The notes under the pieces were generated by a model that was not told the DNA's origin, ran no database searches, and saw only the letters and a list, made by a program, of their open reading frames with translations. From Paraspadella gotoi (taxonomy: Eukaryota; Chaetognatha), in NCBI GenBank assembly GCA_051294375.1, contig CM119269.1, positions 21,189,665 to 21,253,664 on the forward strand: 64,000 nucleotides of DNA, written 5' to 3'. Below, piece by piece: positions 1-44,300 of this stretch. Positions within the stretch are counted from its first letter, which is position 1; each line of letters begins with the position of its first letter. The translations under genes were made by a program, and so were the position numbers.

Positions 1-2130
1 GGTACTCTGGGAGTGAATAAACAGGACTGTGAGAGAGTCTTGATTGAAAGCTTGCAGGGACCTGCTTTGTCATTATCTTGTAAGGTGATGGAGGCCTTAA
101 ACCACCAAAGCCTGTCCAAAGTCAGGGGCAAGATAGCTTATTTATTAAATGAATGGATAATTTTTATATTGGTTGTACCAATTCATTAATCAACTGGTAT
201 ATTTTTTTCAACTTGCAAAATGTGGTCAACTGGCATAATTTAATCAACTGGCATAATTTAGTAAATTTTCATAATTTAATCAACTTCCATTATTTGGTCA
301 ACTGCATAATTTGGTAAACTGGCATAATTTGGTTGGTCAATCAATCAATCAATCAATCAGAGAGAGATAGAAAGAAACTTGAAATAAATGTATCTTTTGA
401 TTTTCTCTTTTCCACTCCTACAATTCCATAAAAAAATTATATCCAGCTTAATCACATACTTTCCTAGCCACACACAAAATTTCATTTCAATTTATCTATC
501 CAATTTTTAATAAATATTATAATTATGAATAAATATAAGTAAAAATACTTCAAGTAAATAAGACTTTTGTTTTTTCCATTTAAGCTCGCACGTTTCCATC
601 GAAACTTTATATCCTACGCACTTTCCTTCCGACACCAAATTTCATTGCACTCCATCCATCCAATCACGAGTAATTTGAGTTTAATGCTAAGGGGCGACGA
701 ACGGACTTTTCTTTTAACAAAATTTATCATAATTCAATGTTCTGAGGTGATGAAAATGATTTACCGACAAGATTTCGGGGTGGGCCCGACGGACCGACAA
801 AGTGAATTATAGAGTCGGAAACTGCTGATAAAAATAAATCTTATAATAGGATGATAATTCAAATTGTTGATAATTGATGATAATTCTTATAATTCAATTG
901 CCTAAAAAAATTTTTTTTTTGAAATTCGACCAAGCCATTGATGAGCACATAACTAAGAAAATAAGAAAGAAAATAAGCAAGCTGGACTACAAGGAGTTGG
1001 AAAATAAAAAAACGTCAGCGATTTTTTTACTAGGGTACAAAATCTGAAGTTGCTTTAACAAATAATTTAGTCACAGTATTTGAAATATTTGAAATATTTG
1101 AAATACTCCAAAAATTAGCTGATCTTACCTTAAGTAGCAACGACCAAGCTATAAAGATGAAATATTGTGGCAAGTACTTCCGAGTTGAAATAAACATTAT
1201 TAAAATATTTATATATTGTTACATTAAGAATTCAAATTTTGATTGTATTTTTATTTTTGGTTTCGCGTCAAGGAACGGCTCAAAACTGAATACCTCTTAT
1301 TTGCGCAAAGAAAGTAAAATAAGAAAAACACGGCAAGGGAACCTCACCGAGGAAAAGAGGAAGGTGAGGAAAATAGTTCTGGGATGGGAGGGATACGCTG
1401 GGGAGCGGTCGGTTGCCGGTGAATATAAGGGAAGAGGAAAGAAACTGCTCTGCTTTTTTCGTCAAATCGAATATGAAATCGATTATAAAATGAAACTAAT
1501 TACCTAGCTTAATCAAAAAGAATAAATATTTTTCAAAATATCTATAGTCTAGATTCCTTTAATTCTTGTATTTTTTTTTTTAGATTAAAACTATTCTTTA
1601 TCTTATATCTTATATCGCAACTAGCCATGACCCAAAAAGCAATTTCGCATTTTTTTCGTGCATAAAAGGATTTAAATAGAATTAATGAATTATGTTTACG
1701 ATAGAGACTATCGTAACTATCATTAACGATTAAAAAAAAAAACAATATTCCAAGTACAACTAAAATTAAAAGTTTAAGAGACGAAAGTGTTAAAGGACAA
1801 AGACCTAAAAATTAATTGTGATATTTTTACCAACAATGCTTTCGAAATCATAAGCCCATAAAAATACTACGTAATAATATGCCATTTTTTATTAAAAAAA
1901 GTTTTTAATTAATATTTTTAGTCGTTTAAATTCAAGGTTTGCAACAGAGTATAAGACCGAGTATAAGAAAACAAAATATTTAAACTCTCAAATTATGTTT
2001 TTACCAATTAATTTATTTTGTTTTTAACAAATTTATTTTAAACCTAGATTTATAACTGTATCCATAGTCTTCATTCATGAGAATAACAAACTTTAGAAAA
2101 TATCCTACTAACCTCCCCTGAACTATTTAG
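1..2130. repeat. AT-rich repetitive 5' flank, no gene recognised
   Basis: No coding exon with a convincing splice pattern or protein similarity was found here. Positions 95-184 match, in inverted orientation, 36886-36980. Positions about 540-815 resemble 24930-25570: both contain the phrase CCATCGAAAC, a fragment with TTTATCATAATTC, and a closing GACGGACC..ACAAAGTGAATTA segment. A (TCAA)n stretch lies at 335-359. This is dispersed repeat DNA; no transposase or reverse transcriptase is visible. Confidence 0.6.
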
Positions 2131-2973
2131 CATAGATGCTCGATCGGGGCCACTTCTTCCCCCCCGCCACCGAACTTAAGCCCGTTCTGCGCTTGCGCCC
2201 GACCGTCAGCGAGAACATCCGGTAACACATCCTCCTCTTCTCCCTCCTCCTCCTCTTCTTTTCCCCCTCCCGCAACCCCACGCTCCTTCGCTCCCATTAC
2301 CTTCGCCACCTCCCGCTAACCTCGAAGCCTCTTTCTTTGATTTTTTTTTTTAAAACCAAGTCCCTTTTTTTTCCTCGCTCGGCGAACACTTCCAATCATG
2401 TCTTTCCGAAAAAGTCTTCGCGGTGATAGCGGAACCATCACGCGCTTCAAACAATAGAAACGACTCCGACGCCAAATTTTGTTTCGTGTTTTATTTGGAC
2501 CCTCAATCAGTAATTTTCTGTGATTATGCAATCCGACTTTCGAAAAAACAAAAAATCAACGGAGTCTAACAACAACGAAATATCTACGTTTCTTCTGCGA
2601 TCTGAGGATTTCTCAGCAGCGGCTGTAACTTCATCTTTATCATCATCATCATCATCGTCTTCTTCTTCACCACCCTCTCCCTCCGTCAGAGGAGGGCCGT
2701 CGTTGAATCTCTCGAGCGAAAATCCCGCTCTGCCGTCGCCGCCGCAGCTGCGGCCACGAGAAGAAAGGGACTCGGCGGCATGGGGAGGATGCCGTCTTTG
2801 TAGGAGAGGGAGGAGGAGGCGAGGCATCGTCGCTCGCGCTGTAAACACGAGACGCGGGGGCCGCTGTTGGAAAGAGGAGGAGGAGAGAGGGGAGAAACGA
2901 CGGAGACGGGGACGACGACGACGAACCAGGCAGGAAATCTTGATCAGGTGCGCGTCAGCGCGGGACTTTCTGG
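2130..2973. promoter_or_regulatory. GC-rich 5' flank / probable promoter and 5' UTR of the zinc-finger gene
   Basis: Base composition shifts sharply from AT-rich to GC- and CpG-rich from about 2130 and stays so up to the first exon of the zinc-finger gene. It contains TCC/TCT and GAC/GAG low-complexity runs. Long open frames on both strands (for example 2520-3056 + and 2507-2848 -) are compositional, with Ser, Arg or Asp runs and no family similarity. An in-frame TGA at 2941-2943 precedes the ATG at 2974, so translation is expected to begin at 2974. Promoter function is inferred from composition and position only. Confidence 0.45.
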
Positions 2974-16440
<13,467 letters not shown>

Positions 16441-19400
16441 TCGTCGAATGAAAAAATACAGGGTTTTGTAAAAAAAACCGAGAGGAAAAACAAAACGTCT
16501 GTCACGTCTGCTCTGTCTTAACTAGTTATATCTAGAAGAAAAATCTAGTCTTTAACTAGTCATTTCTTAGTTCATTTTATTTTATGTAAGAGATTATAAC
16601 AGTCGATAGAATTTTTAGTCGACTTCCCACCTTTGAATGAGATTTTATTTTTTTTTTTTTTTGACCGTCTTCCCGTTTTGTTATCAGTATTACTACATTT
16701 GATTCTTTTAATCGAGTCCTAGTCCTACGTTTTTAGTTAATGAGATCTTTTTTTAAAAAAAACAATTTGTAGCTTTGTATTTTTCAAGCAATTCTTGAAA
16801 CGCATTGTTCAAAAAAGAAACTTTGATCCGAATCGTTAATTTAAAGAAATATTTTACCGAAAATTTCATCCTCGGTAATTCCTTCAGTATTAGAATTTGT
16901 TTTTACCCCCCACCCCGTTCTCCCACTCCCACCTCTAAGCCGCTCCCTCTCACTTTAAATTCCGTAATAATCGTGTGAATTTTTATTTCCATTCGGGATA
17001 AAATCACATGAAGCTTACGCTTGTACATACTTGCGGCCAGTTGAAGTCCCCCCCCCCACTTTTCGTCAAACCACGAAAACCAAAATACTTCGGGCATGTT
17101 TTTCCGAGCGCAACTCGTCAACAAACGTGAGGCGAATGAAAATAGTTTTCGCATATTAATACCGTATTTTTGTCTTGTAACGTTGAAAAAACGCCCATTG
17201 CTTTACGCCTTTTAAAAATGAGGACGTAAGTTTAAAAAAAAAATTTAAAAACGCTCTTTCGCTTTTTCAAAGATTGGTCACAGCGCATTAAAAACCACAG
17301 ATCGTTTTTAATATTCACTCCAACACTATGCAATTCTCGTACTTAATATAAATAGTTTATTTGAAAACAAATCTTTTCACTCTGCGCAAAAAGACTGGTG
17401 AAGGAAATTGAAAATATCGATAAGCCTCTTTTAGCGTACGGTGCTATGGGTCGTTGCAATAGACATATCTAAGTGCAAATATTTCCTATTGATGTTTGAG
17501 AAAGTGCAAAGATATATTACACCATTAATCCGGAATTGCAATCTTTAATATATGCAACTAAATTAGATTAGCCTACCTCTAAAAAATACCCTTCCCTACA
17601 CCCTCCCGAAAAAGTTTCTTTCTTGTATCTATTGTACTACTGAGATTTTTGGCACAACATTCGATAAATTTCATTGAAAAAAAAAAACACTAGTGCTCTG
17701 TTCATGATTATTTGTGTTGTCTTAAGTAGAACAGTATTACTTTTGAACAAATAAAATCGAAAGGTTTTGGGAAAATAATCCAAAATCATCTGCCAAAAAC
17801 TGGTTTTGTCCAAAAAAAATAGCTTTCCAGATTTGTAATGGAATAACGCAAGATTCGTAAACTCGGTAAAAATAAGCACGAGAAGAACTTCGAACAGACT
17901 TGTATGGCCATTAAATTCCGGTTCCTTTTTATTACTTTTTGAGTTAACTATTAAAAATCCCTGCCTTTTTTCAGTCTTATGTCAAATGGTTATTGCATCA
18001 TCTCTATTAAGATAGATTCAGGGATGAATCTTAATTCATATGTTAAAAAAAGAGTGGTATTAAAAATATATTGATACTGTAGATGCTCCAGAATATTCTT
18101 TTTATATTGTAAAGTATCAATAAAAGTTATAAGGCTCTGGGTAACCTTTCTGTGAGCAAATTATCATTTTTATTTACCTCTGGGTGTATTAACAGAACTA
18201 AGTTACAAACAAGTCTAGAAATCAAATATTTTGTTGAAGTGAAAGACAATGCATCATCACATTATGCAGAGCAACTCAAGCCTGGTTTACTTCATAGGGG
18301 ATTCATCTTTTTCATTGCTTGCCAATGATAATTTTTTGCCCTAAATCTGATTAAAAATATCATGTCAGAGATATAATATTAACAATAATGTGAGTAGTCC
18401 TCTTGATCGAAAAGAGGTGAAAACAGTTGGAGTCAACCTCTTTTGGAAGTATTTGTAATTTTGTATGCATTAAATAATTTTATGCTGTTAAGAAATAATC
18501 TTTTTATTCAGTCCTCGGGAGGTCATATTACGAATTAAAACTTATTTACCGGTCAAAGAATATATTTAACAATGAAATTAACTGACTTTTTCAAACCGCG
18601 ACAATTTTTTTTCCATCATGGGAATTAAATCAAATATAAACAAAACTCATTAGCGAGATTAGATCTCGGGACCTTTGAATGACAATGAGGTGTTTAGTGG
18701 CATACGACAAACCAGCAGATAAGATAAGTCATTGGAATATCTACATCTTAAGTAGCATGTTACTTAAAACTATAAACAAATGAACATGAGAACTATTCAC
18801 AGTCATATAGCACTAGCTATCTCAACACACGTTTCACTGTTAACTGATTTCATTTATTCTCTGTTCAAAGGATGGAATTGCCAGTTGGTCTACAAATAAG
18901 TTTTACAATATTTATGATTGTTAATGTTTTTTTTAATTTTACTATTTATTGTACATATAGATATTGCAGCTGTTTGCTGGCAAAAGCATCTGAATATCTA
19001 TATGCTTTGTTTTATTAGGGCTTTATAATTAACTAAGCAAATTGGTTAGAGACAATTTTATTGATAAACTAATTAATTGTGCCACGTGAGCGTTAACGCC
19101 TCCCGTTTCCGGTCAACGCCTATCCTCTAAGCTGACGCTCGTGGTGACGTTCCGCTCATATCGGTTGATCGCCACAACTGAAGAGAGCGCGCGGCACAGA
19201 TCAAGAAAAGAAAAGAGTCAGTAACAGGCTTTTTCTTGCGACAGTACATTGTTTGTAACAAAGTGAACAACCGGAGTCAACCCCGTGGTCGCGAAAATGC
19301 CTCCGCTACACTGCCATACAATATAGAATAGCGATGCCGACAAAGAGCTCAATCTTTTATATCAAATGTTATTTACTTACCAGGAGCAACCGACAGGGCA

Positions 19401-20111
19401 GAATCCACGAACATCAATCGTTTAATTTTTTTTTAGTAAGCACTTAGCAAGCTAATACATTTTTTTCGCAGTTATAATCTAGTTCGTTCCTACTATAAAT
19501 TTTCTGTAATAATAATAAAACAAAATTATGAGGTTGCAGTTACGTTTCATCAAAGTGATTCAGCGACAAAATTATGATATAAAACAAAAAAAAAACTAAA
19601 AAAAATCGCAGTACGTCCTAATAATTGTTTAAAAATATTTACATCGAAAAAAAGATCAAATTTAAAGGTATAAAACATTTAAATCTCCCCGTTTCATTCT
19701 ATTTCGGGTAATGTTTGTAAATTTCGATAATTCCTAATTCGAGAATGCACATTGTTAAGCGTCGAAATAGTACAAGAGTTATCAAAAACTGAAAACAAAT
19801 TGATAATAATATCACCATTAACGTCTCCAGACTACATATGAATACAAAATAACATTATAATTTGCTCTTAAAAGAGTTCAGCTATTGCTAAAATTATTTA
19901 TACCATAGTTTATAATGTCATATACTTTCGACACTAGCATTTCTGACTAGCAGAATAGCTGACAAATTGAGAGGATCGAACAAGGAGGTAGGTTTATCAG
20001 CAGAGACTAGAATAACGGCGTCTAACAGGCAAAATATTTTTTTTTGCATCCGATTAACATCATCGATCCCAATAGATTTTTTTCTTTGCGACCAATAAAT
20101 CTTAATTGCAT
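16441..20111. other. Convergent 3' flank between zinc-finger gene and USP47; no gene recognised
   Basis: The first several hundred bases are probably 3' UTR of the zinc-finger gene. USP47 ends convergently at 20112. The rest is AT-rich with no exon I can support. A more GC-rich stretch at about 19080-19320 lacks long open frames; it could be a regulatory or non-coding exon, but nothing shows that directly. Confidence 0.5.
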
Positions 20112-36314
<16,203 letters not shown>

Positions 36315-37257
36315 TATTTCAACTTTTTTCAGCGATACCGGTTTAATAGTAATACTAGGAGATCCATGGTTATTACAGAAAGAAAAGGAGAGGAAATGGT
36401 ATGGGTCACAAAGGGTTCTTCAACGTGGTATCATGACCAGGCGAAAGACATGATCCGTTCACGTCCATAAAAAAGAAATCGGGAGGAACAAATGAACATC
36501 GAGATCTTCGGCCAGAAGAAGAAGAAGAAGAAAAAGAAGAGGATCCATCTTCTCAATTCTTTTTTCTGAGTTTCAAAAAAGGCCAGAAAAAAAAAAAGAC
36601 ATAACTTTAGGTAAATATATAGTTGTGTATAACTGATTGAGTAAATAAAAAAATGAAAAACGAACGGCAGCGCAATTAAAATTTAGAAAAAAACATTTTA
36701 AGGAGAAGCGACTAAAAGTTCAAAATGTCTAGATAAAACTATATTATTATTTTTAAACAATCGCTAAGTTTTTTATATCATTGCACGTAATGTAAGTTTA
36801 TTCAAAATTAATGTCAAACTTTTTGTTGGAAATGCTTGTTTATTTATATCATTAACGACAAACTTAAGACAATTATGTATGTACGAAATTGGTACAACCA
36901 ATTAAAAAATTATCCATTCATTTAATAAATAAGCTATCTTGCCCCTAACTTTGGACAGGCTCTGGTGGTTTAACTTTAAGGTATTTCATTTCTCAAAATT
37001 TTACTATTTTTAAAATTTTTTTTCAAAAAGCAAAATCTTCAAGAAGTACTACACGTATTCCTTTAAAAATAGTTTTCTACCCAGCCACCAAGCGTAGTTC
37101 GTAGCTATCGCAAAGAATAAATAAATTCCTGCTATTTCTGATTAAAAAAACCAACAAAACTTGAATGAATGAATTTATAAAATTACGTTTCATAACAATT
37201 TATTTAACAATTTGGCTTAAACCTTCTTGAATATTATTTTTTAATAAAAAAACCGGT
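36315..37257. repeat. Intergenic region between furin 3' end and USP47 start, with a dispersed repeat
   Basis: No gene recognised. 36886-36980 is an inverted, near-identical copy of 95-184, including GGGGCAAGATAGCTTATTTA. A GAA-rich run is at 36520-36540. The USP47 promoter and 5' UTR probably lie at the high-coordinate side of 36314. Confidence 0.55.
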
Positions 37258-38348
37258 TTAAAAATCACTGTCTTCTTGCGAATCCCTTTCGAAGCCGTAT
37301 CTATGATTCGCGCGAGCGGACCTCTCCGCGTTGAGACCTCTGAATTGGACAGTTTCTTCCTCATCCTCGTTTTCGATGAGACTGAAATGAGGAATTCCAT
37401 TTATTTTTCGTAATTTCTATGAGCGGCAACTGAACAATGCTGAGCATTTCATAGCTTTTCAATTGACCTATTGGACGTAGCTCGCGTAGATACCGAAGTG
37501 TACTCATTCCGCCGTACAGCGGAGCCTATCCTATAACGTAGAGCAGAGAGCAACGCCATGACTATAAACCAAACAAATTGATAATTTCGAGGGGTTTGGG
37601 CAAATCAAGTAAAGCTATGGGTCGGACCGGTTCCGTTGCCTGTCGCCAAAAGGTAGAGGCTGAAAACCATGGAAGCGCTGAAAGCGGCCACGGCGACCAC
37701 GACTAACGACAACCTCGAAATAGATGGAGAGCTGAATGGAAAGACAGAGAGGGTGACTACTTCAGAGTAGAAAATTTATGACGATTCAAATGATAGAAAT
37801 CAAGTACCCGGGAGTCACGGGTTTCTTCTGCAACGATTTTAATTGGTCCCAAACATCGCAAGAGTGGTTTCTCGCATCTTGAACGCTCTCAGAGACTAAG
37901 AACTTTGCGGTGGTGTGATCTGAAGATTTTTTTGAATTATGAGGAAACACTATGTAAAAAAACATTATTAGTAATTTCTCTTAATTTTTTACGTACTTTT
38001 AATCCAATCTGGAGTGCAGACAAAACAGGCGGAAGGTTCAGGTCCAAGACAAAAAGTGCAATGGGCGGAACAGCGAAGACATTCCAAGGTAGCCTGTTTA
38101 TCAGGGCCTCCTGCCGACAAAAATTAGATTAGTAAATCAAAGCAGAGATTACACGACCGAATGGCGACGACATTATAATAAATTGGTCGCTTTACCTGAA
38201 TTGAGATCATTAAAAGACGGATCGTTTTTGAAGGAAATTCCGTGGTAAAAGCCAAGTGGACAGAATTTCACGCAGCGGCTCTTCGAAGAGAGCTTCGAGG
38301 AATCATTGACTGGCTTGACTGGAAGGACGAACATGCCCCGAGGGCATT
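37258..38348 (-). other. Furin Cys-rich repeats, transmembrane segment and acidic cytoplasmic tail exons
   Basis: Exons 38196-38348, 37997-38110, 37808-37919, 37628-37731 (or 37640-37731 if a GC donor is used), 37468-37561 and 37258-37381. Residues [10 protein letters not shown] and [20 protein letters not shown] match furin-like cysteine repeats in spacing (C-x2-C-x3-C-x2-C-x-GP). A transmembrane segment ([20 protein letters not shown]) follows. The tail contains ENEDEEE, RYGFE and SQEDSDF: an acidic cluster with potential CK2 serines and a tyrosine, the same kind of signals that govern furin recycling to the trans-Golgi network in vertebrates. All phases agree. If exon 37605-37731 is read through instead, translation stops at 37605 just after the membrane segment. 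Confidence 0.82.
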
Positions 38349-41300
38349 CTTCATGCATCCCAAAAACAAAAAGGAGGTACATTAAGGTTATCTGGCATTA
38401 AAATACTTTAAAATCACTGTCCATTTCTGGATTTTTTTTTCTCAGTAAACTTGAAAATAGTTCATTAGTAAAAAATTTGCTCGAAGAAGGGACTTACGAA
38501 CATGCTTTTGTGTATGGGTTATTATCAATTGATATTGGATTTAAATTAAAATCTTCTGAAAGCATACTGAATATAAATTTTATCTTATTTTCCAGGTCGT
38601 TGTTCTATTTCTATATTAATACGTACTTAAAAGAAAAATATGTGAACAATAAAAAAGTAAATTATCGCAATACAAAACTTTGCTGAAACACCTAATTCTG
38701 TCCCTTCCCCCTCAAATTTCATTTCGTTAAAATGAAATAAAACCAAATTATAACATCAATAGTGACCGTCGCAATATCGAATGATATACGGAAATCGTAA
38801 ATTTCGATGGCAAAATGGTAATAATCGCGGATTTGGTGCTGAAGGCCGCGGGTTTGATTGCAACAGTACACGGTTTATTTTTTAATTAAGGGGGAAAAAA
38901 GAATGAATGTGGAGAGAGAGAGAGAGAATATATATATATATAATATACATAAAGCCATCGAGGCTAGAATAAGAAAATAAGAAAATTAATATAGCTTTAA
39001 AAGACAACCGATAGAATTTAATTATTAAAATATAAAAAAATATACAGTAGGGTGGAGTGATAAAAATATTAAGATATGTTACAATATTTTAAACTCCCTT
39101 TGTATATGTTAATGATAAAACTCAAGTCCTTTAAAAATTTTTTGAGTGTAACAGTATCAGAAACGTTTTTTCTTTGTATTAATATCCTTATAAATTTATA
39201 AAAATATTTTAAAAAGGTTATTTTTATTTTTAAGAATAGATTCAGATTCGCCAGAAGAAAAAAAGAATTATAAATGTTATATGATATTTTTATGTTAAGG
39301 CCGCGAAAAAATAATAAAACATTTTGTCATATATTAATATCTACTACAGAAAATAAAAATGCCAAATGCCAAACGCCAAACATTATAATTAAAAAAAATT
39401 AATACAAAAATAAGGGGAAAAAAAAAGAATGATTGATGAGATAACGAATTATTGATATGATGATAACCAATTATTAATGGGAAAACGTTTAAAAAATACA
39501 ATGATTTCTATATAACTAAAATGAGTTGAATAAAATGAGGTGAATAAAATAAATTGATTAAAATGACTCAAATGAAATAATTTGAATAAATGAATTAAAT
39601 ATAAATTTATTCAATTAAAATAAATAAAAGAATTGATATAAATAAAATGCATGGAATAATTAAATTTAAAAGTATAAACTAAATTAATTAAATTGTTTAC
39701 AATTTCTAATTATAAACAATTGTAAAAAAGCGTAACGACGACGCCGTCACTAAGAAGCAATAGTAAACCTTATCTCATCCAAGACGAGATAAAAAACCGA
39801 GTACGTCATCTGTACGAAATGACTTTAGAGTTGACTAAACGAACCTTCTTTCTCTCCCGAGTGTGACTTCGCCAAGACTATAAATACCGTCAGGGCTTTG
39901 AGTATCAACCATGACCCCTTCATGGTGGACGCGGATATTTCAGCAACTAATTCATCCTCCGTTATTCGAGGTCAGACTCGCAAATTTGACTTTCGCTTCC
40001 ATCACAAAACTTTACATCAAACTTGAGAAAAAATTGAAGGAGAAAAACATCAAATTACAGCGGACTGTAGGATCTTATACGAAACAATTGGCATCGTTAT
40101 TATAAAAGCGATTGCTCGAAAACCGTAGGATTTTAGTCACTAAGTTTTTTTTTTTTTTAATTAACGACTCTGCCGACTTTTAAAGTAAGTACATATTAAA
40201 AACAAAACATATAAGAATGAAAGAATAAAAAGAAGAAAAATCTTCCATAATTTCTAACTATGGAGAAAATATAACATGACTAAGGCGTTAAATTAACTAT
40301 AAAACGATAAAATTGTACGTCTCAATACATTGCAGACGAACACAACACGTCTAAGGGCTAAAAAAAAAAAACTGGAACAAACTGACAACAATGAGGAGAA
40401 AAGTTGGTTTCTTAGAAAATAAAGAAGAGCGAAAGGCGCGGTAGAAAGGCGTAACAGAGGTGCGACGACGTTAGAAACTATAAATTGTCAATGATCGTAG
40501 AAGAGATAATCAATGTTCTGTCAATCCGGCGATTCAGTTTTTTTTTTAGCGATAACACCCGTAAAGGAGGAGAAAAAAAATTGTCACCCCCAGACAAGAT
40601 CCACCCGTGCTACTATTCCGACGAAAACGCACAGTAGAACAGCCGAAAACAAGTGGTCCAACGTTGAAGCCGCCCAGCGCCAATATTTTTTCCAACGAAT
40701 TTTTTTTACTGCGAAGCCCGCAACTTTTTTCGGCCGATCTGCGAGAAGGCTTTTCTGACGTTTACAGGGTCTAGCTTTCGACGAACGCTTCCGGCGTCGC
40801 CTTCTTTCGACTTGTTTATCACAGGAAAAGAGGGGCATCAATCGATCGGAAAGGATGGGCAAATGCTCATAGACAACGCAAAGTTTTTTGCGCGCTTTAA
40901 TGAGTTCACTCTTCGATTCGGGCGCCAACATGAACTGGGGCGATAAGATTGGGATAAGATTCCCCGGGGATTCGAGACGGAGCAGTCGGTCGTCGGGGTT
41001 GCGATCAAGATATGAGCGCGGGATGCGTACGTAGCTATGGACGTTATTATAGAGAGAGGTGAGGAGGCGATCTGAGGTAGTGACGAAGATGTTGAGGCAA
41101 CTGGAGAACAAGGCCGCCGCGCCTGGTTGTTTTGAGGAAAATTGGGGAGGATAGGAGGAAAAGGGGCGGGAAAAAGAAAAAAAGGAATAGAAAAGAAAGG
41201 GGGGAAAAGAAAAAAATAGAAAGAGATAAAGAAAAATGCGAGAGGGAAAGAAGTTGAGTAAACATGATAAGGAAAAAAGCAAGAACAGGAGAGCAGGGGG

Positions 41301-44300
41301 AAAAAGGCGAAAAAAGGGGGAGATTTCCGTTGACAGAGAAATAAAGGGGGTCAAGGACAAGGGTGGAAAGAGACAGAAAGAGAAATTAAATAAGTATAGC
41401 ACCCATACTAAAATCCAAATCAAGAATAAAATTTAAAAAGTATTCAGTGTTTTATACTAAAACATATTAGTAAAAGCTTTTGATCTTTAATAATGTTTGC
41501 TTTTTTTACTTGATTTGGCTAACAAGCAAAGAGCAGAATTCCAACACCAAGGACGTGACAAAAGAATGTGATCATATCTTTGAATAAAATTATAATTGTA
41601 GTTGAAACAAGTCATATCCGCTCTTCGGGCGATTCTGAAAATTGGATCTCCTGCAACTAAATCCTCCATTTTGCTTTTTTTTTTTAAATGAGCTTGGAAA
41701 CCAAAACCTCTACCATAGTCAGCTGAGAGAGACCAATTTTACAGAATGCCAATTATCTTTGTCTAAAAAGCTCTATGACAAACAAATTGAAGGGTATTAA
41801 AACTATTATGTTTGAGGAAAACAAGAGATTCTCACCCGGCAGACCTAGTCCAGTGAGAGCGAGAGTGGAGGCGAGGGTGGCGCCGCCCGAGCGAGGGCCG
41901 CTGCCGCTCGAAGGTGGGATTCGGTACGAATAGGGAGCTACATCGGTCCCGTACAAAATGAGAGACCAACTCTTGAGTTCACTGTCCGGATTCGATCCTG
42001 GAAAAAAAAAACCTGAACAGCATCAGTCGTGATTTAGGAGGCTGTCCTCTGACAAAGGGACCCATTTACATTCACAAAGTATACAATGGAAAATAATATC
42101 AGTTGTCTCAAATTAATGAACACGCGGATGAAAAAGGCTCACTGCGGCTAAATGGAAAATCGTGGCAGGAATTTTACTATTCAAAAAATACCTATTTAAA
42201 ACTAAATGAAAGTTACCATTGTTAGCTGTATTTTTTTATATACTAGTAGTACGCATTTTACTTTAGAAACCCAAGAGAAAGAAAGAAAAGGATGAAAACA
42301 AGGAAACGACAGATGCAAAAAGTGTTAGGCCTATCTAAAAGATCCCTGTCTACTTACTTAAATGAGATATTCAAAACAAATATTAACTACTATGTAATAT
42401 GTATGGTAAAAGTGAATTATTCATGCATTATCGACTTGTGAGTCTTGTTATCTCAGACCCTTCAAGTGAAAAATTTTTTTTTTATATAAATATAAAAGAT
42501 ATATACGGATGAAAAAATGATTATAACAATATCAAAATAAGGATTTTGCGGTCAGTCGCCGCAGTGCAGTAGACTGCACTTTCGGAGTTTTATTTACGCT
42601 TGCGATTCAACCAAAAACGCACGACTCGGAAAACAAAAATAATTTTTTTTAGTATATTACATAATACATATGTAAAATTTAAAATACTTCACCTTTGAAA
42701 TTTATTTCAATAATTTCATTATTTAACTGTATTTTTCTTCGAATAAAATTAGCTAATGTAGAAATTGCTTTAGGACGAACTGTTCAAAATGCGAAATAAT
42801 TAACTCTAAATGGGTAAAAATCTTTTATGTTCTGAGACCGCATACACGATAGACACTTGGAACTGGACACTAAACACAAACAACAGAAGTACAATGAATA
42901 TCTTTATATGGAAAATCCAAACATTGAATGGTTATAATAAAAAAAAATTTAACAAAACTATATTAATTTAAGCTTTAGTAAAATGAATCAAAATTTTTTC
43001 CGCAAAATTTTTTAAAGAAAATTTCATCATTGTTTATAAGGTCATATGATATTACGGCCAGATTGTTTGTTATCATAAGGGATTGTGATATTAAGAAAAT
43101 AATTGCCAACACCTTTGGATTTATGTATGCAAAAAACCTTATTAAGAGTGTAACTTTGAATTAATGTGTACCAATAAATATGAACTTAATAATTTATAAT
43201 AATCTCTAGCCAATACCATTATCTCAAATTTATGAATTTATGTACATTGACAACTTTAATGGACTATGCATCCAAAAAAAAACTCAAGCGGAATGAGTCA
43301 AGCTAATTATAAAACGTTTCACTGAAGATCGTGTAATGGTTGATTTAAGATGTAAGGGTATTAAAATAACGATAATACAATTTTTTTTCTACATTAAAAT
43401 TTTTATCGCTTGTAAAACTATGTTGGCTAAAAAAATATATAGAAACCAAGTAGCAGCGTTCGTAGCAAAGTCCAACATCAAGTACCAGGCCAACTTAAAT
43501 GTAATCGATATCATACGAAATCTTTAAATCTAATAAAAACAAAACATCAAATGTAAATATCACACTAAATACTTAATTCTCGTATAATAATAATGATAAA
43601 AATTATTACACAAACAAACTTTTTTTCACACGAGTTCAAAATCATACCTATAAAAATGAATTTTTAGGGTACTCATTTATTCATTGGTCTGCATTACCAT
43701 TAAAGTTTATAAACAATTCTTAAAAGTATAGTGATCTCGCTAGACGTTACTATAAAAAAAAATGAAAAAATCCAGAAAAAATGATTGATGCGATAACGAA
43801 TTATTAATGTAATAGTAATTAATTATTAATATTGATGCGATGATAACCAAATGATAATCAATTATTGATGCGATGATAGTCATTCACTGCTGTGATGATA
43901 GTCATTCACTGATGCGATGAAAGTCATTCACTGATGCGATGATAGTCAATCATTGATGCGATGATAGTCATTCACTGATGCGATGATAGTCATTCACTGA
44001 TGCGATGATAGTCATTCACTGATGCGATGATAGTCATTCACTGATGCGATGATAGTCATTCACTGATGCGATGAATCATTCATCTTAAATAAAACATATG
44101 TGCATAAGTGAGAGAAAAAAAGAGAGAAAGAGAGATTATTCCAGACGCTGCAGAGCTTAACTCGTTCTTCGACGAATCAGAATTCATAAAAATTTTATAA
44201 ATAAAACAAACAAATACATGTAGCAGTATGAAACAGAAAAATTTAAACGACCTCAATGATGAGAAGCCATATCTAAATTTTTAGCATCCTATGATATCGC

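Noticed and set aside
38830-38870. tRNA-like B box GGGTTTGATTGC
   Set aside because: Poor match to the consensus and no flanking structure.
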